Below are positions 42,764 to 52,219 of a DNA stretch of 64,000 bases, piece by piece. A program made the translations under genes and the position numbers. This stretch comes from Streptomyces sp. Je 1-369. Lineage in GTDB: Bacteria; Actinomycetota; Actinomycetes; Streptomycetales; Streptomycetaceae. The stretch is from contig NZ_CP101750.1 of NCBI RefSeq assembly GCF_026810505.1, positions 3,315,254-3,379,253 on the forward strand, read 5' to 3'. The notes under the pieces are model-generated. The model did not search any database. It saw nothing but the letters and a program-made list of their open reading frames with translations, and was not told the DNA's origin. Positions within the stretch are counted from its first letter, which is position 1, and every line of letters begins with the position of its first letter.

Positions 42764-42810
42764 CGAAGAGGGCCCGGCCCGCGTATCCCGCGCGGGCCGG
42801 GCCCTCTTCG
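42764..42810. terminator. 20-bp perfect inverted repeat after tRNA-Leu
   Basis: Perfect 20-base arms (42764-42783 and 42791-42810) with the seven-base loop tatcccg follow the tRNA by four bases. The hairpin also lies just past the stop of the convergent rdgB gene, so it probably terminates both. Confidence 0.92.
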
Positions 42811-42823
42811 TGCATCAGGGCTC

Positions 42824-43426
42824 TCAGCCCAACAACTCCCGAACCACCGGCACCAACGCCCGGAACGCCACCCCGCGATGGCTGATCGCGTTCTTCTCCG
42901 CTGCCGTCAGTTCCGCGCACGTGCGCGTCTCGCCCTCCGGCTGGAGGATCGGGTCGTAACCGAAGCCGCCCGTGCCCGCGGGGGTCGTGCGCAGGGTGCC
43001 CGAGAGGCGGCCTTCGACCACGCGTTCCGTGCCGTCGGGGAGTGCCAGCGCTGCCGCGCAGGCGAAGTGGGCCGCGCGGTGTTCCGGGGCGATGTCGGAG
43101 AGCTGGGCCAGGAGGAGGTCCAGGTTGGCCTGGTCGTCGCCGTGGCGGCCGGCCCAGCGGGCGGAGAAGATTCCGGGGGCGCCGTTCAGGACGTCGACGC
43201 ACAGGCCCGAGTCGTCGGCGACGGCCGGGAGGCCCGTGGCCCGGGCGAGGGCGTGGGCCTTGAGGAGGGCGTTCTCCGCGAACGTGACGCCCGTTTCCTT
43301 GACGTCGGGGATCTCGGGATAGCTCTCCGCGCCGACGAGGTCATGCGTGAGACCTGCGTCGGCGAGGATCGCCCTGAGTTCAGTGATCTTGCCGGCGTTG
43401 CGGGTGGCGAGGATGAGGCGGGTCAT
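42824..43426 (-). CDS. rdgB: XTP/dITP diphosphatase (RdgB/HAM1)
   Basis: A 200-residue house-cleaning enzyme that hydrolyses dITP and XTP to monophosphates. The family's N-terminal LILATRNAGKITELR binds the triphosphate. TGVTFAENALLKAHALA, the metal-binding VADDSGLCVDVLNGAPGIFSARWAG, GGFGYDPI and the terminal ISHRGVAF complete the pattern. It lies just upstream of, and reading away from, the tRNA hairpin. Together with rph it forms a usual actinobacterial gene order. Confidence 0.95.
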   Translation of the reverse strand: MTRLILATRNAGKITELRAILADAGLTHDLVGAESYPEIPDVKETGVTFAENALLKAHALARATGLPAVADDSGLCVDVLNGAPGIFSARWAGRHGDDQANLDLLLAQLSDIAPEHRAAHFACAAALALPDGTERVVEGRLSGTLRTTPAGTGGFGYDPILQPEGETRTCAELTAAEKNAISHRGVAFRALVPVVRELLG

Positions 43427-43460
43427 GGAGCCAAGTATCGCCGCCCCCGCGCGGGCTTTC

Positions 43461-43856
43461 TTACGGCGTGCAGACCTTCGTCAGTTCGCCCGCCGCGTCC
43501 GTGACCGGGCTGACGTCCGGCGTCGCGTCGCCCTTGTCGACCGAGACGCGGACGTTGTCGACCGCCTTCTCCAAGTCGTCGACCGCCTTGTTCACATCCG
43601 TGTTGTCGGTCTTGTCGCCGATCTTGTCGAGGTTCTTGCCGATGTCGTCGAGCGCCCGGTCCGCCGCGGCGGGATCGTCGCCCGCCTTCTCGACGGCCTG
43701 CTGAAGGTCGGTGACGCTGTCGGCGATCGTGTCGGCGGTCTGGACGCAGTCGAGTGCCTTCGAGACGGCGTCGCAGCCGACGAGGCCGGCGCCGGCCGGG
43801 ATGACGATCAGTGCCGTGATGACGGCGGTGGCGATGCGACGGTGGCGCGCGGCCAT
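43461..43856 (-). CDS. putative lipoprotein, hypothetical
   Basis: A 131-residue secreted protein. A basic start, hydrophobic TAVITALIVIPAGAG and LVGC with Cys28 form a lipobox, so it is likely a lipoprotein. Two other Cys (DCVQ, KVCTP) are near the ends of a helical, Asp/Lys-rich middle that could be a small coiled-coil bundle with a disulfide. GGGGAGGGG precedes the ATG. Function unknown. It lies between rdgB and rph on the same strand. Confidence 0.75.
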   Translation of the reverse strand: MAARHRRIATAVITALIVIPAGAGLVGCDAVSKALDCVQTADTIADSVTDLQQAVEKAGDDPAAADRALDDIGKNLDKIGDKTDNTDVNKAVDDLEKAVDNVRVSVDKGDATPDVSPVTDAAGELTKVCTP

Positions 43857-43965
43857 GGTTCGGTCCCCTCCCCAGGGTGCGTACGGACGCGCGGCTTCGT
43901 CCGCGCGTCCGTACTGATAACAACGCCCGGCAGGGGGTTGTTGGTTGCCTGCTCGACGACGCGGA

Positions 43966-44697
43966 CTAGCGCGTGGTCTCCAGCGCCGCGCGCTGGTACG
44001 CCGCGAGTTCCTCGCAGCCGCCCACCGCGAGGTCGAGGAGTGCGTTGAGTTCCTTGCGGTCGAAGGGCTCGGCCTCGGCGGTGCCCTGGACCTCGACGAA
44101 GCGGCCGTCGCCGGTGCAGACGACGTTCATGTCGGTGTCGGCCTTCACGTCCTCCTCGTAGCGGAGGTCGAGGAGGGGGACGCCGCCGACGATGCCGACG
44201 GAGACGGCGGAGACCGTGTCGGTGAGGGGCTTGCGGCCCGCCTTGATGAGCTTCTTGCCCTGGGCCCAGGCGACGGCGTCGGCGAGTGCGACGTACGCCC
44301 CGGTGATCGCGGCGGTGCGGGTGCCGCCGTCGGCCTGGAGGACGTCGCAGTCGAGGACGATCGTGTTCTCGCCGAGGGCCTTGTAGTCGATGACGGCGCG
44401 GAGCGAGCGGCCGATGAGGCGGCTGATCTCGTGGGTGCGGCCGCCGATCTTGCCGCGGACGGATTCGCGGTCGCCGCGGGTGTTGGTGGAGCGGGGCAGC
44501 ATGGAGTACTCGGCGGTGACCCAGCCTTCGCCGCTGCCCTTGCGCCAGCGCGGGACGCCTTCGGTGACGGAGGCGGTGCAGAAGACCTTGGTGTCGCCGA
44601 AGGAGATGAGGACGGAGCCTTCGGCGTGCTTGCTCCAGCCGCGTTCGATGGTGATGGGGCGGAGCTGTTCGGGGGTGCGGCCGTCGATTCGAGACAT
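43966..44697 (-). CDS. rph: ribonuclease PH
   Basis: A 243-residue phosphate-dependent 3'-to-5' exoribonuclease that trims tRNA 3' ends. Family motifs: [65 protein letters not shown], and [23 protein letters not shown] chose the ATG at 44697, which gives the usual family start; the upstream extension is the tandem-repeat spacer. It follows the nagF gene on the same strand but is separated by a strong terminator. Confidence 0.96.
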   Translation of the reverse strand: MSRIDGRTPEQLRPITIERGWSKHAEGSVLISFGDTKVFCTASVTEGVPRWRKGSGEGWVTAEYSMLPRSTNTRGDRESVRGKIGGRTHEISRLIGRSLRAVIDYKALGENTIVLDCDVLQADGGTRTAAITGAYVALADAVAWAQGKKLIKAGRKPLTDTVSAVSVGIVGGVPLLDLRYEEDVKADTDMNVVCTGDGRFVEVQGTAEAEPFDRKELNALLDLAVGGCEELAAYQRAALETTR

Positions 44698-44727
44698 GGT
44701 GAGGAGCCTAGCCGCAGACGGCATGCG

Positions 44728-44763
44728 CGAGGGCCCCGTCCGGTTGTCCGGACGGGGCCCTCG
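44728..44763 (-). terminator. terminator between nagF and rph
   Basis: A perfect 16-pair stem (44728-44743 with 44748-44763) around TTGT lies past the nagF stop and before rph on the minus strand. Confidence 0.9.
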
Positions 44764-44782
44764 GCGGTGGGTCGGGAACCAG

Positions 44783-44833
44783 GGGTTCCGAACCGGTGGG
44801 TTCCGAACCGGTGGGTTCCGAACCGGTGGGTTC
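44783..44833. repeat. 15-bp tandem repeat, three copies
   Basis: The unit gggttccgaaccggt occurs three times in a row (44783-44827) with a partial fourth copy. It fills the spacer between nagF and the terminator. Each unit contains a near-palindrome ggttccgaacc. Confidence 0.9.
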
Positions 44834-44855
44834 AAGGACCCGTGAGTTCAGGAAC

Positions 44856-45089
44856 TCACATCATGTCTTCGATGTCCGCGGCGATGGGGTCCGCGTCGGT
44901 GCCGATGACGACCTGGATCGCGGTGCCCATCTTGACGACGCCGTGGGCGCCGGCGGCCTTCAGGGCGGCGTCGTCCACCAGAGCCGGGTCCTTGACCTCG
45001 GTGCGCAGGCGCGTGATGCAGCCCTCGACCTCTTCGATGTTGTCGATGCCGCCGAGCCCGGCAACGATCTTCTCAGCCTTGCTGGCCAT
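44856..45089 (-). CDS. nagF: PTS EIIB component for N-acetylglucosamine
   Basis: A 77-residue phosphocarrier domain. The phosphorylated Cys lies in EGCITRLR near residue 24, and KAEKIVAGLGGIDNIEEV and GVVKMGTAIQVVIG match glucose-family EIIB proteins. It takes phosphate from EIIA and passes it to GlcNAc moving through the separate EIIC proteins encoded next door. The S. coelicolor GlcNAc PTS has the same nagF-nagE1-nagE2 order beside rph. A DasR box in the divergent spacer should repress it. Confidence 0.92.
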   Translation of the reverse strand: MASKAEKIVAGLGGIDNIEEVEGCITRLRTEVKDPALVDDAALKAAGAHGVVKMGTAIQVVIGTDADPIAADIEDMM

Positions 45090-45240
45090 GTGTTTCTCCC
45101 TGTGTTTCTCGCGGCCGGGGGACCGCTTTGCCACGGTAACGCACGGTTGGACCATCTTCGCGGGCGGTTACGTCAGTCGTGCCCAATGATGACGATCAAG
45201 GTGCCGGCCCTCATCGGGCGGCGCTCCCACACGTACCGCA

Positions 45241-45256
45241 ACTGGTCTACACCAGT
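45241..45256. promoter_or_regulatory. DasR-responsive element (dre)
   Basis: ACTGGTCTACACCAGT is a near-perfect palindrome that matches the known dre consensus for the GntR regulator DasR. It lies between divergent nagF and nagE1, and 44 bases before the nagE1 ribosome region, so both genes can be repressed until glucosamine-6-phosphate accumulates. Confidence 0.92.
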
Positions 45257-45299
45257 TTTCAACGACCGCCAAACCTGGCTTGTTCCGGGAGGGACGCCG

Positions 45300-46613
45300 A
45301 TGAGTGCCACCGCCGCAGCGGCGCCACAGAAGAAGTGGTGGAACGGCCTGTTCCAGGGCCTGCAGAAGATGGGCCGCAGTCTCCAGCTGCCCATCGCGGT
45401 CCTGCCCGCCGCCGGCATCCTGAACCGTCTCGGACAGCCCGACGTCTTCGGCGACGACGGCCTGGGCTGGACGAACGTCGCCAAGGTCTTCGCGGCGGCG
45501 GGCGGTTCGCTGCTCGACTCGACGCTGGGCCTGCCGCTGCTGTTCTGCATCGGTGTCGCGATCGGCATGGCGAAGAAGTCGGACGGTTCCACGGCGCTCG
45601 CCGCGGTCACCGGATTCCTCGTCTATTACGCGGTGCTGCGCGCGTTCCCCGACGACTGCCCCGCGGACACCACGTTCGGCGGCGCGGGCATGTGGAGCGG
45701 GGTGTGCGTGGCGGAGAGCGGGAAGGTGGCGCAGGCCGCGTACCAGAATCCGGGGGTGTTCGGCGGCATCGTGATGGGGCTGCTCGCCGCGTGGTTCTGG
45801 CAGCGCTATCACCGCGTGAAGCTGGTCGACTGGCTCGGCTTCTTCAACGGCCGCCGTCTTGTGCCGATCATCATGGCGTTCGTGGGTCTGGTCTTCGCGG
45901 GGCTCTGCGTGTGGATCTGGCCGCCCATCGGTGACGGACTGACGAGCTTCTCCAAGTGGCTGGTGGATCTGGACTGGCTGGGCTCGGGCATCTTCGGTGT
46001 CGCCAACCGCGCGCTGCTCACGGTGGGTCTGCACCAGTTCCTGAACACGTTCGTGTGGTTCCAGTTCGGTGACTTCACGAAGCCGGACGGCACGGTCGTG
46101 CACGGTGACATCAACCGGTTCTTGGCGGGCGATCCGACGGCGGGCCAGTTCACCTCGGGTTTCTTCCCGATCATGATGTTCGCGCTGCCGGCCGCGGCCC
46201 TCGCGATCACGCACTGCGCGCGCCCGGAGCGTCGCAAGGTGGTCGGGGGTCTGATGCTGTCGGTGGGTCTGACGTCGTTCGTCACGGGCATCACCGAGCC
46301 GATCGAGTACTCGTTCCTCTTCATCGCGCCGCTGCTGTACGCGATCCACGCGGTGCTGACGGGTGTGTCGATGGCGGTGACGTGGGCGCTGGGGGTGAAG
46401 GACGGCTTCAGCTTCTCCGCGGGGCTGATCGACTACGTCATCAACTGGGGGCTCGCGACAAAACCGTGGTTGATCATTCCGATCGGTCTTTGCTTCGCCG
46501 TCGTGTACTACGCGCTATTCCGCTTCGTCATCATCAAGTTCGATCTGCACACTCCGGGACGTGAACCGGAGGAGGAGGCGGAGGCGGAGGACCGGGAGCA
46601 GACGAAGGCGTAA
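45300..46613 (+). CDS. nagE1: PTS EIIC permease for N-acetylglucosamine
   Basis: A 437-residue membrane permease of the glucose-GlcNAc PTS family with about ten helices. It begins MGRSLQLPIAVLPAAGILNRLGQ and carries FCIGVAIGMAKKSDGSTALAAVTGF, FGVANRALLTVGLHQFLN and the substrate-site region GITEPIEYSFLFIAPLLY. There is no fused EIIB or EIIA, so it needs NagF. GGGAGGGA lies before the ATG at 45300. A dre box lies just upstream. It has a paralogue, nagE2, 257 bases downstream. Confidence 0.93.
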   Translation: MSATAAAAPQKKWWNGLFQGLQKMGRSLQLPIAVLPAAGILNRLGQPDVFGDDGLGWTNVAKVFAAAGGSLLDSTLGLPLLFCIGVAIGMAKKSDGSTALAAVTGFLVYYAVLRAFPDDCPADTTFGGAGMWSGVCVAESGKVAQAAYQNPGVFGGIVMGLLAAWFWQRYHRVKLVDWLGFFNGRRLVPIIMAFVGLVFAGLCVWIWPPIGDGLTSFSKWLVDLDWLGSGIFGVANRALLTVGLHQFLNTFVWFQFGDFTKPDGTVVHGDINRFLAGDPTAGQFTSGFFPIMMFALPAAALAITHCARPERRKVVGGLMLSVGLTSFVTGITEPIEYSFLFIAPLLYAIHAVLTGVSMAVTWALGVKDGFSFSAGLIDYVINWGLATKPWLIIPIGLCFAVVYYALFRFVIIKFDLHTPGREPEEEAEAEDREQTKA

Positions 46614-46649
46614 TTCGTCGCGCGGGGCGGGCTCCTCGTACCCTGTGTC

Positions 46650-46680
46650 AGGCCCTCGGACCTTGGATCCGGGGGTCTTT
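46650..46680 (+). terminator. probable terminator of nagE1
   Basis: AGGCCCTCGGA pairs with TCCGGGGGTCT (two G-U-type pairs) around a seven-base loop and ends in TTT, 37 bases past the nagE1 stop. Confidence 0.65.
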
Positions 46681-46752
46681 CGGCTGTCATGTCGGGATAT
46701 GGCCGACCCCACAGGAATCACGGGTTCCTTACGTCACCTTCACCGTGCTACA

Positions 46753-46785
46753 ACAGGTCTACACCACTAATTGGTGTAGACCACG
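46753..46785. promoter_or_regulatory. double DasR box upstream of nagE2
   Basis: Two dre-like boxes lie side by side: ACAGGTCTACACCACT at 46753-46768 and ATTGGTGTAGACCACG at 46770-46785. Together they make an 11-bp perfect inverted repeat (46756-46766 and 46772-46782) with a five-base centre. They lie about 85 bases before the nagE2 start. Confidence 0.88.
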
Positions 46786-46869
46786 CGGCCTTCTCGCCGC
46801 GTCCCCCGGAGACGCCGCCGTCCCCCACTTCCATGTCCCCAGGCGGCGCCTTGCCCACTGGAGGAAGTT

Positions 46870-48150
<1,281 letters not shown>

Positions 48151-48175
48151 TTCCTCGCCCGCATCCGAGTGACGT

Positions 48176-48211
48176 AAGCCCCTCGCCGTAGGTACCAACG
48201 GCGAGGGGCTT
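48176..48211 (+). terminator. terminator of nagE2
   Basis: Perfect 14-pair stem AAGCCCCTCGCCGT with ACGGCGAGGGGCTT and an eight-base loop, 26 bases past the stop. Confidence 0.92.
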
Positions 48212-48240
48212 CGTCGTGTCCGGCGGCATACGGTCGAGGC

Positions 48241-49176
48241 ATGAGCGACCAGCAAAGCCACCAGCAGACCCCCCGCATCCTCGACCTCGACCGCGAGCGC
48301 CTCGCCGCCCTGCGCGGCCGCGCCCTGACCTCCTCCGTCGCCGCCGCGGAGGGCCGCACGATGGTCGCCGAGGTGTTCGCCGACCGCGCCGCGCTGATCC
48401 CGATGCCGGGCATGCCGGGCGTGCACAACGCCGAGCTGGTGGCGGCCTTCGGCGCCGACATCGTCGTACTGAACCTGATCGAGCGGGCCTGGGACGGCGA
48501 GCGCCTCGACCTGCCGGGCCTCGGCACGTTCGACTCGATCGCCGACCTCGCCGCGTACATCGGCCGCCCGGTCGGCATCAATCTGGAGCCGGGCGACGTC
48601 CCGGAGATCCGGCGCGCGAAGCCCGAGTACGCCAAGCGGCTCATCGACATGGGTGCGGCGATGCTCTGTCTGACGGCGAACCCGGGCACGGGCGGGTCGT
48701 ACGAGGGGCTCGCGCGGGTCACCGAGGAGCTGCGGGCCGGGCTCGGGGACGATGGGGCGCTGTGGAGCGGCAAGATGCACCACGCGGGGCATCCGGAGCG
48801 GGTCACAGTGGAGCGGCTGACGTCGCTGGTGGACGCGGGTGCCGACGGCGTCGTACTGCCGCTGCCGGGCACGTTGCCGGGTGTCACCAAGGAGCTGGCC
48901 GCGGAGGCGGTGGCGGCGGTGCAGGACGCGGGTGCGGTGGTGATGGGCGCGATCGGTACGAGTCAGGAGGGGTCGCACGCGAACGTGGTGCCGCAACTCG
49001 CCCTGACGGCGAAGGAGGTGGGCATCGACGCCCACCACTTCGGGGACTCGTTCCTGCCGGGAATGTGCGATCCGGAGGTCATGTACGACTACTCGGTGGC
49101 GATCCGCGGCCGGCGCCACACGTGGAACAGGATGGCGCTGGGCGGCCGCGGGTACCGGCGTACGGCCGAGGCCTAG
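48241..49176 (+). CDS. TIM-barrel protein of unknown function (PEP-mutase/ICL-like)
   Basis: A 311-residue protein. It looks like a beta/alpha barrel: MPGMPGVHNAELVAAFGADIVVLNLIE, GRPVGINLEPGD, GAAMLCLTANPGTG, VDAGADGVVLPLPGT and GAVVMGAIGTSQEG are alternating strand and helix blocks with substrate-loop glycines. Some relatives are labelled phosphoenolpyruvate-mutase-like or, probably wrongly, HAD-like hydrolases. Catalytic residues cannot be assigned with confidence. Its position directly after nagE2 suggests a link to amino-sugar use. It reads toward the convergent metallo-beta-lactamase gene. Confidence 0.75.
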   Translation: MSDQQSHQQTPRILDLDRERLAALRGRALTSSVAAAEGRTMVAEVFADRAALIPMPGMPGVHNAELVAAFGADIVVLNLIERAWDGERLDLPGLGTFDSIADLAAYIGRPVGINLEPGDVPEIRRAKPEYAKRLIDMGAAMLCLTANPGTGGSYEGLARVTEELRAGLGDDGALWSGKMHHAGHPERVTVERLTSLVDAGADGVVLPLPGTLPGVTKELAAEAVAAVQDAGAVVMGAIGTSQEGSHANVVPQLALTAKEVGIDAHHFGDSFLPGMCDPEVMYDYSVAIRGRRHTWNRMALGGRGYRRTAEA

Positions 49177-49186
49177 GACACAGGCC

Positions 49187-49939
49187 CTAGATCTCGTACG
49201 TCGCGCCGGGTGCCGCGAGGGCGGTGGGGCCCTCGTAGACCGCGCGGGCGTCGGCGAGGTTGGCCTGGGGGTCCGTCCACGGCGGGATGTGGGTGAGCAG
49301 CAACCTTCCTGCACCGGCACGCCGGGCGGACTCCCCCGCCTCTCTGCCGTTCAGGTGCAGGTCGGGGATGTTCTCCTTGCCGTGCGTGAAGGCGGCCTCG
49401 CACAGGAAGAAGTCGCTTCCGGTGGCGAGTTCGTCCAGGGCGGAGCAGGGTCCGGTGTCCCCGGAGTACGTGAGGGACTTGCCGGCGTGCTCGACGCGGA
49501 TGGCGTACGCCTCGACGGGGTGGCACATCTTCTCGGTGCGGACCGAGAACGGGCCGATGTCGAAGGAGGCGGGCTTGACCGTGTGGAAGTCGAATACCTC
49601 GCTCATCGAGGAGGCGGAGGGCGTGTCGGCGTACGCGGTGGTGAGGCGCTGTTCGGTGCCCTCGGGGCCGTAGACCGGGATGGGGGCGCAGCGGCCGCCC
49701 TCGTGGCGGTAGTAGCGGGCCACGAAGTACCCGCACATGTCGATGCAGTGATCGGCGTGCAGGTGGCTGAGGAAGATCGCGTCGAGGTCGTACAGACCGA
49801 TGTGGCGTTGCAGCTCGCCGAGGGCGCCGTTGCCCATGTCGAGCAGCAACCGGAAGCCGTCGGCCTCGACGAGGTAGCTCGAGCAGGCCGAGTCCGCGGA
49901 CGGAAACGACCCCGAGCAGCCGACGACGGTGAGCTTCAT
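49187..49939 (-). CDS. MBL-fold metallo-hydrolase
   Basis: A 250-residue metallo-beta-lactamase-fold protein. The metal motif HLHADHCID (HxHxDH) follows DAIFLS near residue 57. Further ligands are a His in KMCHPVEAYAIR, the Asp in YSGDTGPC and the His in LTHIPPW. The overall form, with MKLTVVGCSGSFPSADSACSSYLVE at the start, resembles tRNase Z/phosphodiesterase-like proteins (for example cAMP phosphodiesterase class III or lactonase). GGAGG supports ATG 49939. Substrate unknown. Confidence 0.88.
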   Translation of the reverse strand: MKLTVVGCSGSFPSADSACSSYLVEADGFRLLLDMGNGALGELQRHIGLYDLDAIFLSHLHADHCIDMCGYFVARYYRHEGGRCAPIPVYGPEGTEQRLTTAYADTPSASSMSEVFDFHTVKPASFDIGPFSVRTEKMCHPVEAYAIRVEHAGKSLTYSGDTGPCSALDELATGSDFFLCEAAFTHGKENIPDLHLNGREAGESARRAGAGRLLLTHIPPWTDPQANLADARAVYEGPTALAAPGATYEI

Positions 49940-50134
49940 GAAGCTGGAACCTCCGCGCTGGCAGGAGTGCTGGGGAGTGTGCGGTGCGTCGAGCGTAAGG
50001 CGCAAAAGGGCCGGTCGCTCCTCCGTCGCGGGCCGTTGTGGGGGAACTCACCTGCACTGTCACCGGTTCGGGGGGCTCTTGGGGCCGGGTGGGGCGGCGG
50101 GCGGTCCGGGATGCGCGCCGGTACGGTCGTGGGT

Positions 50135-50608
50135 ATGGACACGTCGTGGTGGCTCGCGCTGGCCGCAGTGATGGTGCTCGCGCTCGTCGTCACGGTGGTG
50201 GACGGCTGGGGGCGCGGACCGCGGAAGCGGAGTTCTCGTCCGGCGGGCAGAACGCGTCCTCCGCGGGGGCCGGGGCGGGGTCCGCGGCGGCGGCTTCCGG
50301 CGCCGCGGGCGGCGGAGATCTGGTGGGCGCGGGTGCCGTACGAGGACGGGCCCGGCGGTAAGGACCGGCCGTGTCTGGTCCTGTCGGTGCGTGGGCGGAG
50401 CGCCCGGGTCGCGAAGATCACCAGCAGGTATCACGACGAGCGTGCGGGGGTGATTCCGCTGCCGCCGGGTTCGGTGGGTGATGCGGAGGGCCGCGCGAGC
50501 TTCCTGGAGACGGACGAGCTGCGGGACGTGCCGTTGGCCGAGTTCCGGCGCAGGGCGGGGGTGGCGGATCCGGTGCTGTGGGATCAGGTGCGGCATCTGG
50601 CGGAGTGA
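50135..50608 (+). CDS. PemK/MazF-like toxin-fold protein with N-terminal membrane helix
   Basis: A 157-residue protein. Residues 4-21 (WWLALAAVMVLALVVTVV) form a membrane anchor, followed by an Arg/Pro-rich linker and a MazF-like domain: EIWWARVPYEDGPGGKDRPCLVLSV and the end DLRDVPLAEFRRRAG-like segments. PemK/MazF toxins are ribosome-independent mRNA interferases. The Arg of the usual GxxRP loop is present in KDRP. No antitoxin gene lies beside it, so it may be a housekeeping or regulatory derivative. Its stop is two bases before a bidirectional hairpin shared with cysM. Confidence 0.8.
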   Translation: MDTSWWLALAAVMVLALVVTVVDGWGRGPRKRSSRPAGRTRPPRGPGRGPRRRLPAPRAAEIWWARVPYEDGPGGKDRPCLVLSVRGRSARVAKITSRYHDERAGVIPLPPGSVGDAEGRASFLETDELRDVPLAEFRRRAGVADPVLWDQVRHLAE

Positions 50609-50609
50609 T

Positions 50610-50654
50610 CCGAACGCCGGAGGGGCTGACCGTGTCAGCCCCTCCGGCGTTCGG
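50610..50654. terminator. bidirectional terminator, 21-bp perfect arms
   Basis: Perfect 21-base arms at 50610-50630 and 50634-50654 flank a three-base loop. It lies between the stops of the convergent PemK-like gene and cysM. Confidence 0.93.
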
Positions 50655-50665
50655 TGAGTTCGGGG

Positions 50666-51631
<966 letters not shown>

Positions 51632-51910
51632 CTAGACCATGCCGCCGGCGACGGCCGGCAGGATCGTGACGCTGTCGCCGTCGGCGAGCTTCGTGGAGAT
51701 GCCGTCGAGGAAGCGGACGTCCTCGTCGTTGAGGTACACGTTCACGAAGCGGCGGAGCTTGCCGTCGTCGACGATGCGCTCGGCGATGCCGGCGTGCCGC
51801 GAGTCGAGGTCGGCGAAGAGCTCGGCGAGGGTGTCACCGCTGCCCTCGACGGCCTTGGCGCCGTCGGTGTAGGTGCGGAGGATGGTCGGGATGCGGACCT
51901 CGATGGCCAT
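51632..51910 (-). CDS. cysO: MoaD/ThiS-like sulfur carrier CysO
   Basis: A 92-residue ubiquitin-like carrier. The beta-grasp start (IEVRIPTILRTYTDG) and end (GDSVTILPAVAGGMV) are typical. Active carriers end in a free Gly-Gly that becomes a thiocarboxylate. Here the Gly-Gly is followed by Met-Val, so two residues must be removed first. The JAMM protease Mec encoded 3.3 kb upstream is the natural candidate, as in QbsD processing of QbsE. It is translated just before cysM. Confidence 0.9.
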   Translation of the reverse strand: MAIEVRIPTILRTYTDGAKAVEGSGDTLAELFADLDSRHAGIAERIVDDGKLRRFVNVYLNDEDVRFLDGISTKLADGDSVTILPAVAGGMV

Positions 51911-52045
51911 GCTGAGGGCTCCTGTCGGGAGTCGAGAAGTGCGTGTGGTGGGCGCGCGGCGGCACGGGGCTTGCGGTGTGGTGCGCCGGGCGTACGGAGA
52001 GGCCGCCGCGGCCCGCGGCCGTGCGTAGGACCGCGGTGGACCGGT

Positions 52046-52153
52046 TCAGCGGGTACAGATGGCGCTGGCGAGGCGGCACAGGTCGACGTGCAGCCGCGCC
52101 ACGAGCAGCAGGGGTGCGCTCGGCGTCTCTTCGCTCACGTCATGGGGAACCAT
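52046..52153 (-). CDS. cysteine-rich leader peptide upstream of cysO-cysM
   Basis: A 35-residue peptide that ends LHVDLCRLASAICTR. This type, with an RLHVDLCRLAS-like core and Cys codons near the end, is a known actinobacterial leader placed before sulfur-metabolism operons. It ends 136 bases before cysO on the same strand. Ribosome stalling at the Cys codons when charged tRNA-Cys is short would change expression of the genes behind it. The start is ATG 52153, or possibly the internal GTG. Confidence 0.85.
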   Translation of the reverse strand: MVPHDVSEETPSAPLLLVARLHVDLCRLASAICTR

Positions 52154-52219
52154 GCGGTCATCGTATCGATTCCCGGTCCGGATCCCGGAATGTGATCTCA
52201 ACTGGTGGACGGAATCCGT

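Noticed and set aside
44783..44833. Possible CRISPR or iteron array
   Set aside because: Units are 15 bp and contiguous; no spacers, no replication initiator nearby.
44698..44835. Upstream-extended start for rph
   Set aside because: The extension is translated tandem repeat and terminator sequence; the ATG at 44697 matches the family start.
46614..46752. Additional small gene between nagE1 and nagE2
   Set aside because: Short open frames there are Arg-rich and overlap the terminator and DasR boxes.
48241..49176. HAD-like hydrolase
   Set aside because: There is no DxDxT/V nucleophile motif. The strand-helix pattern fits a TIM barrel better.
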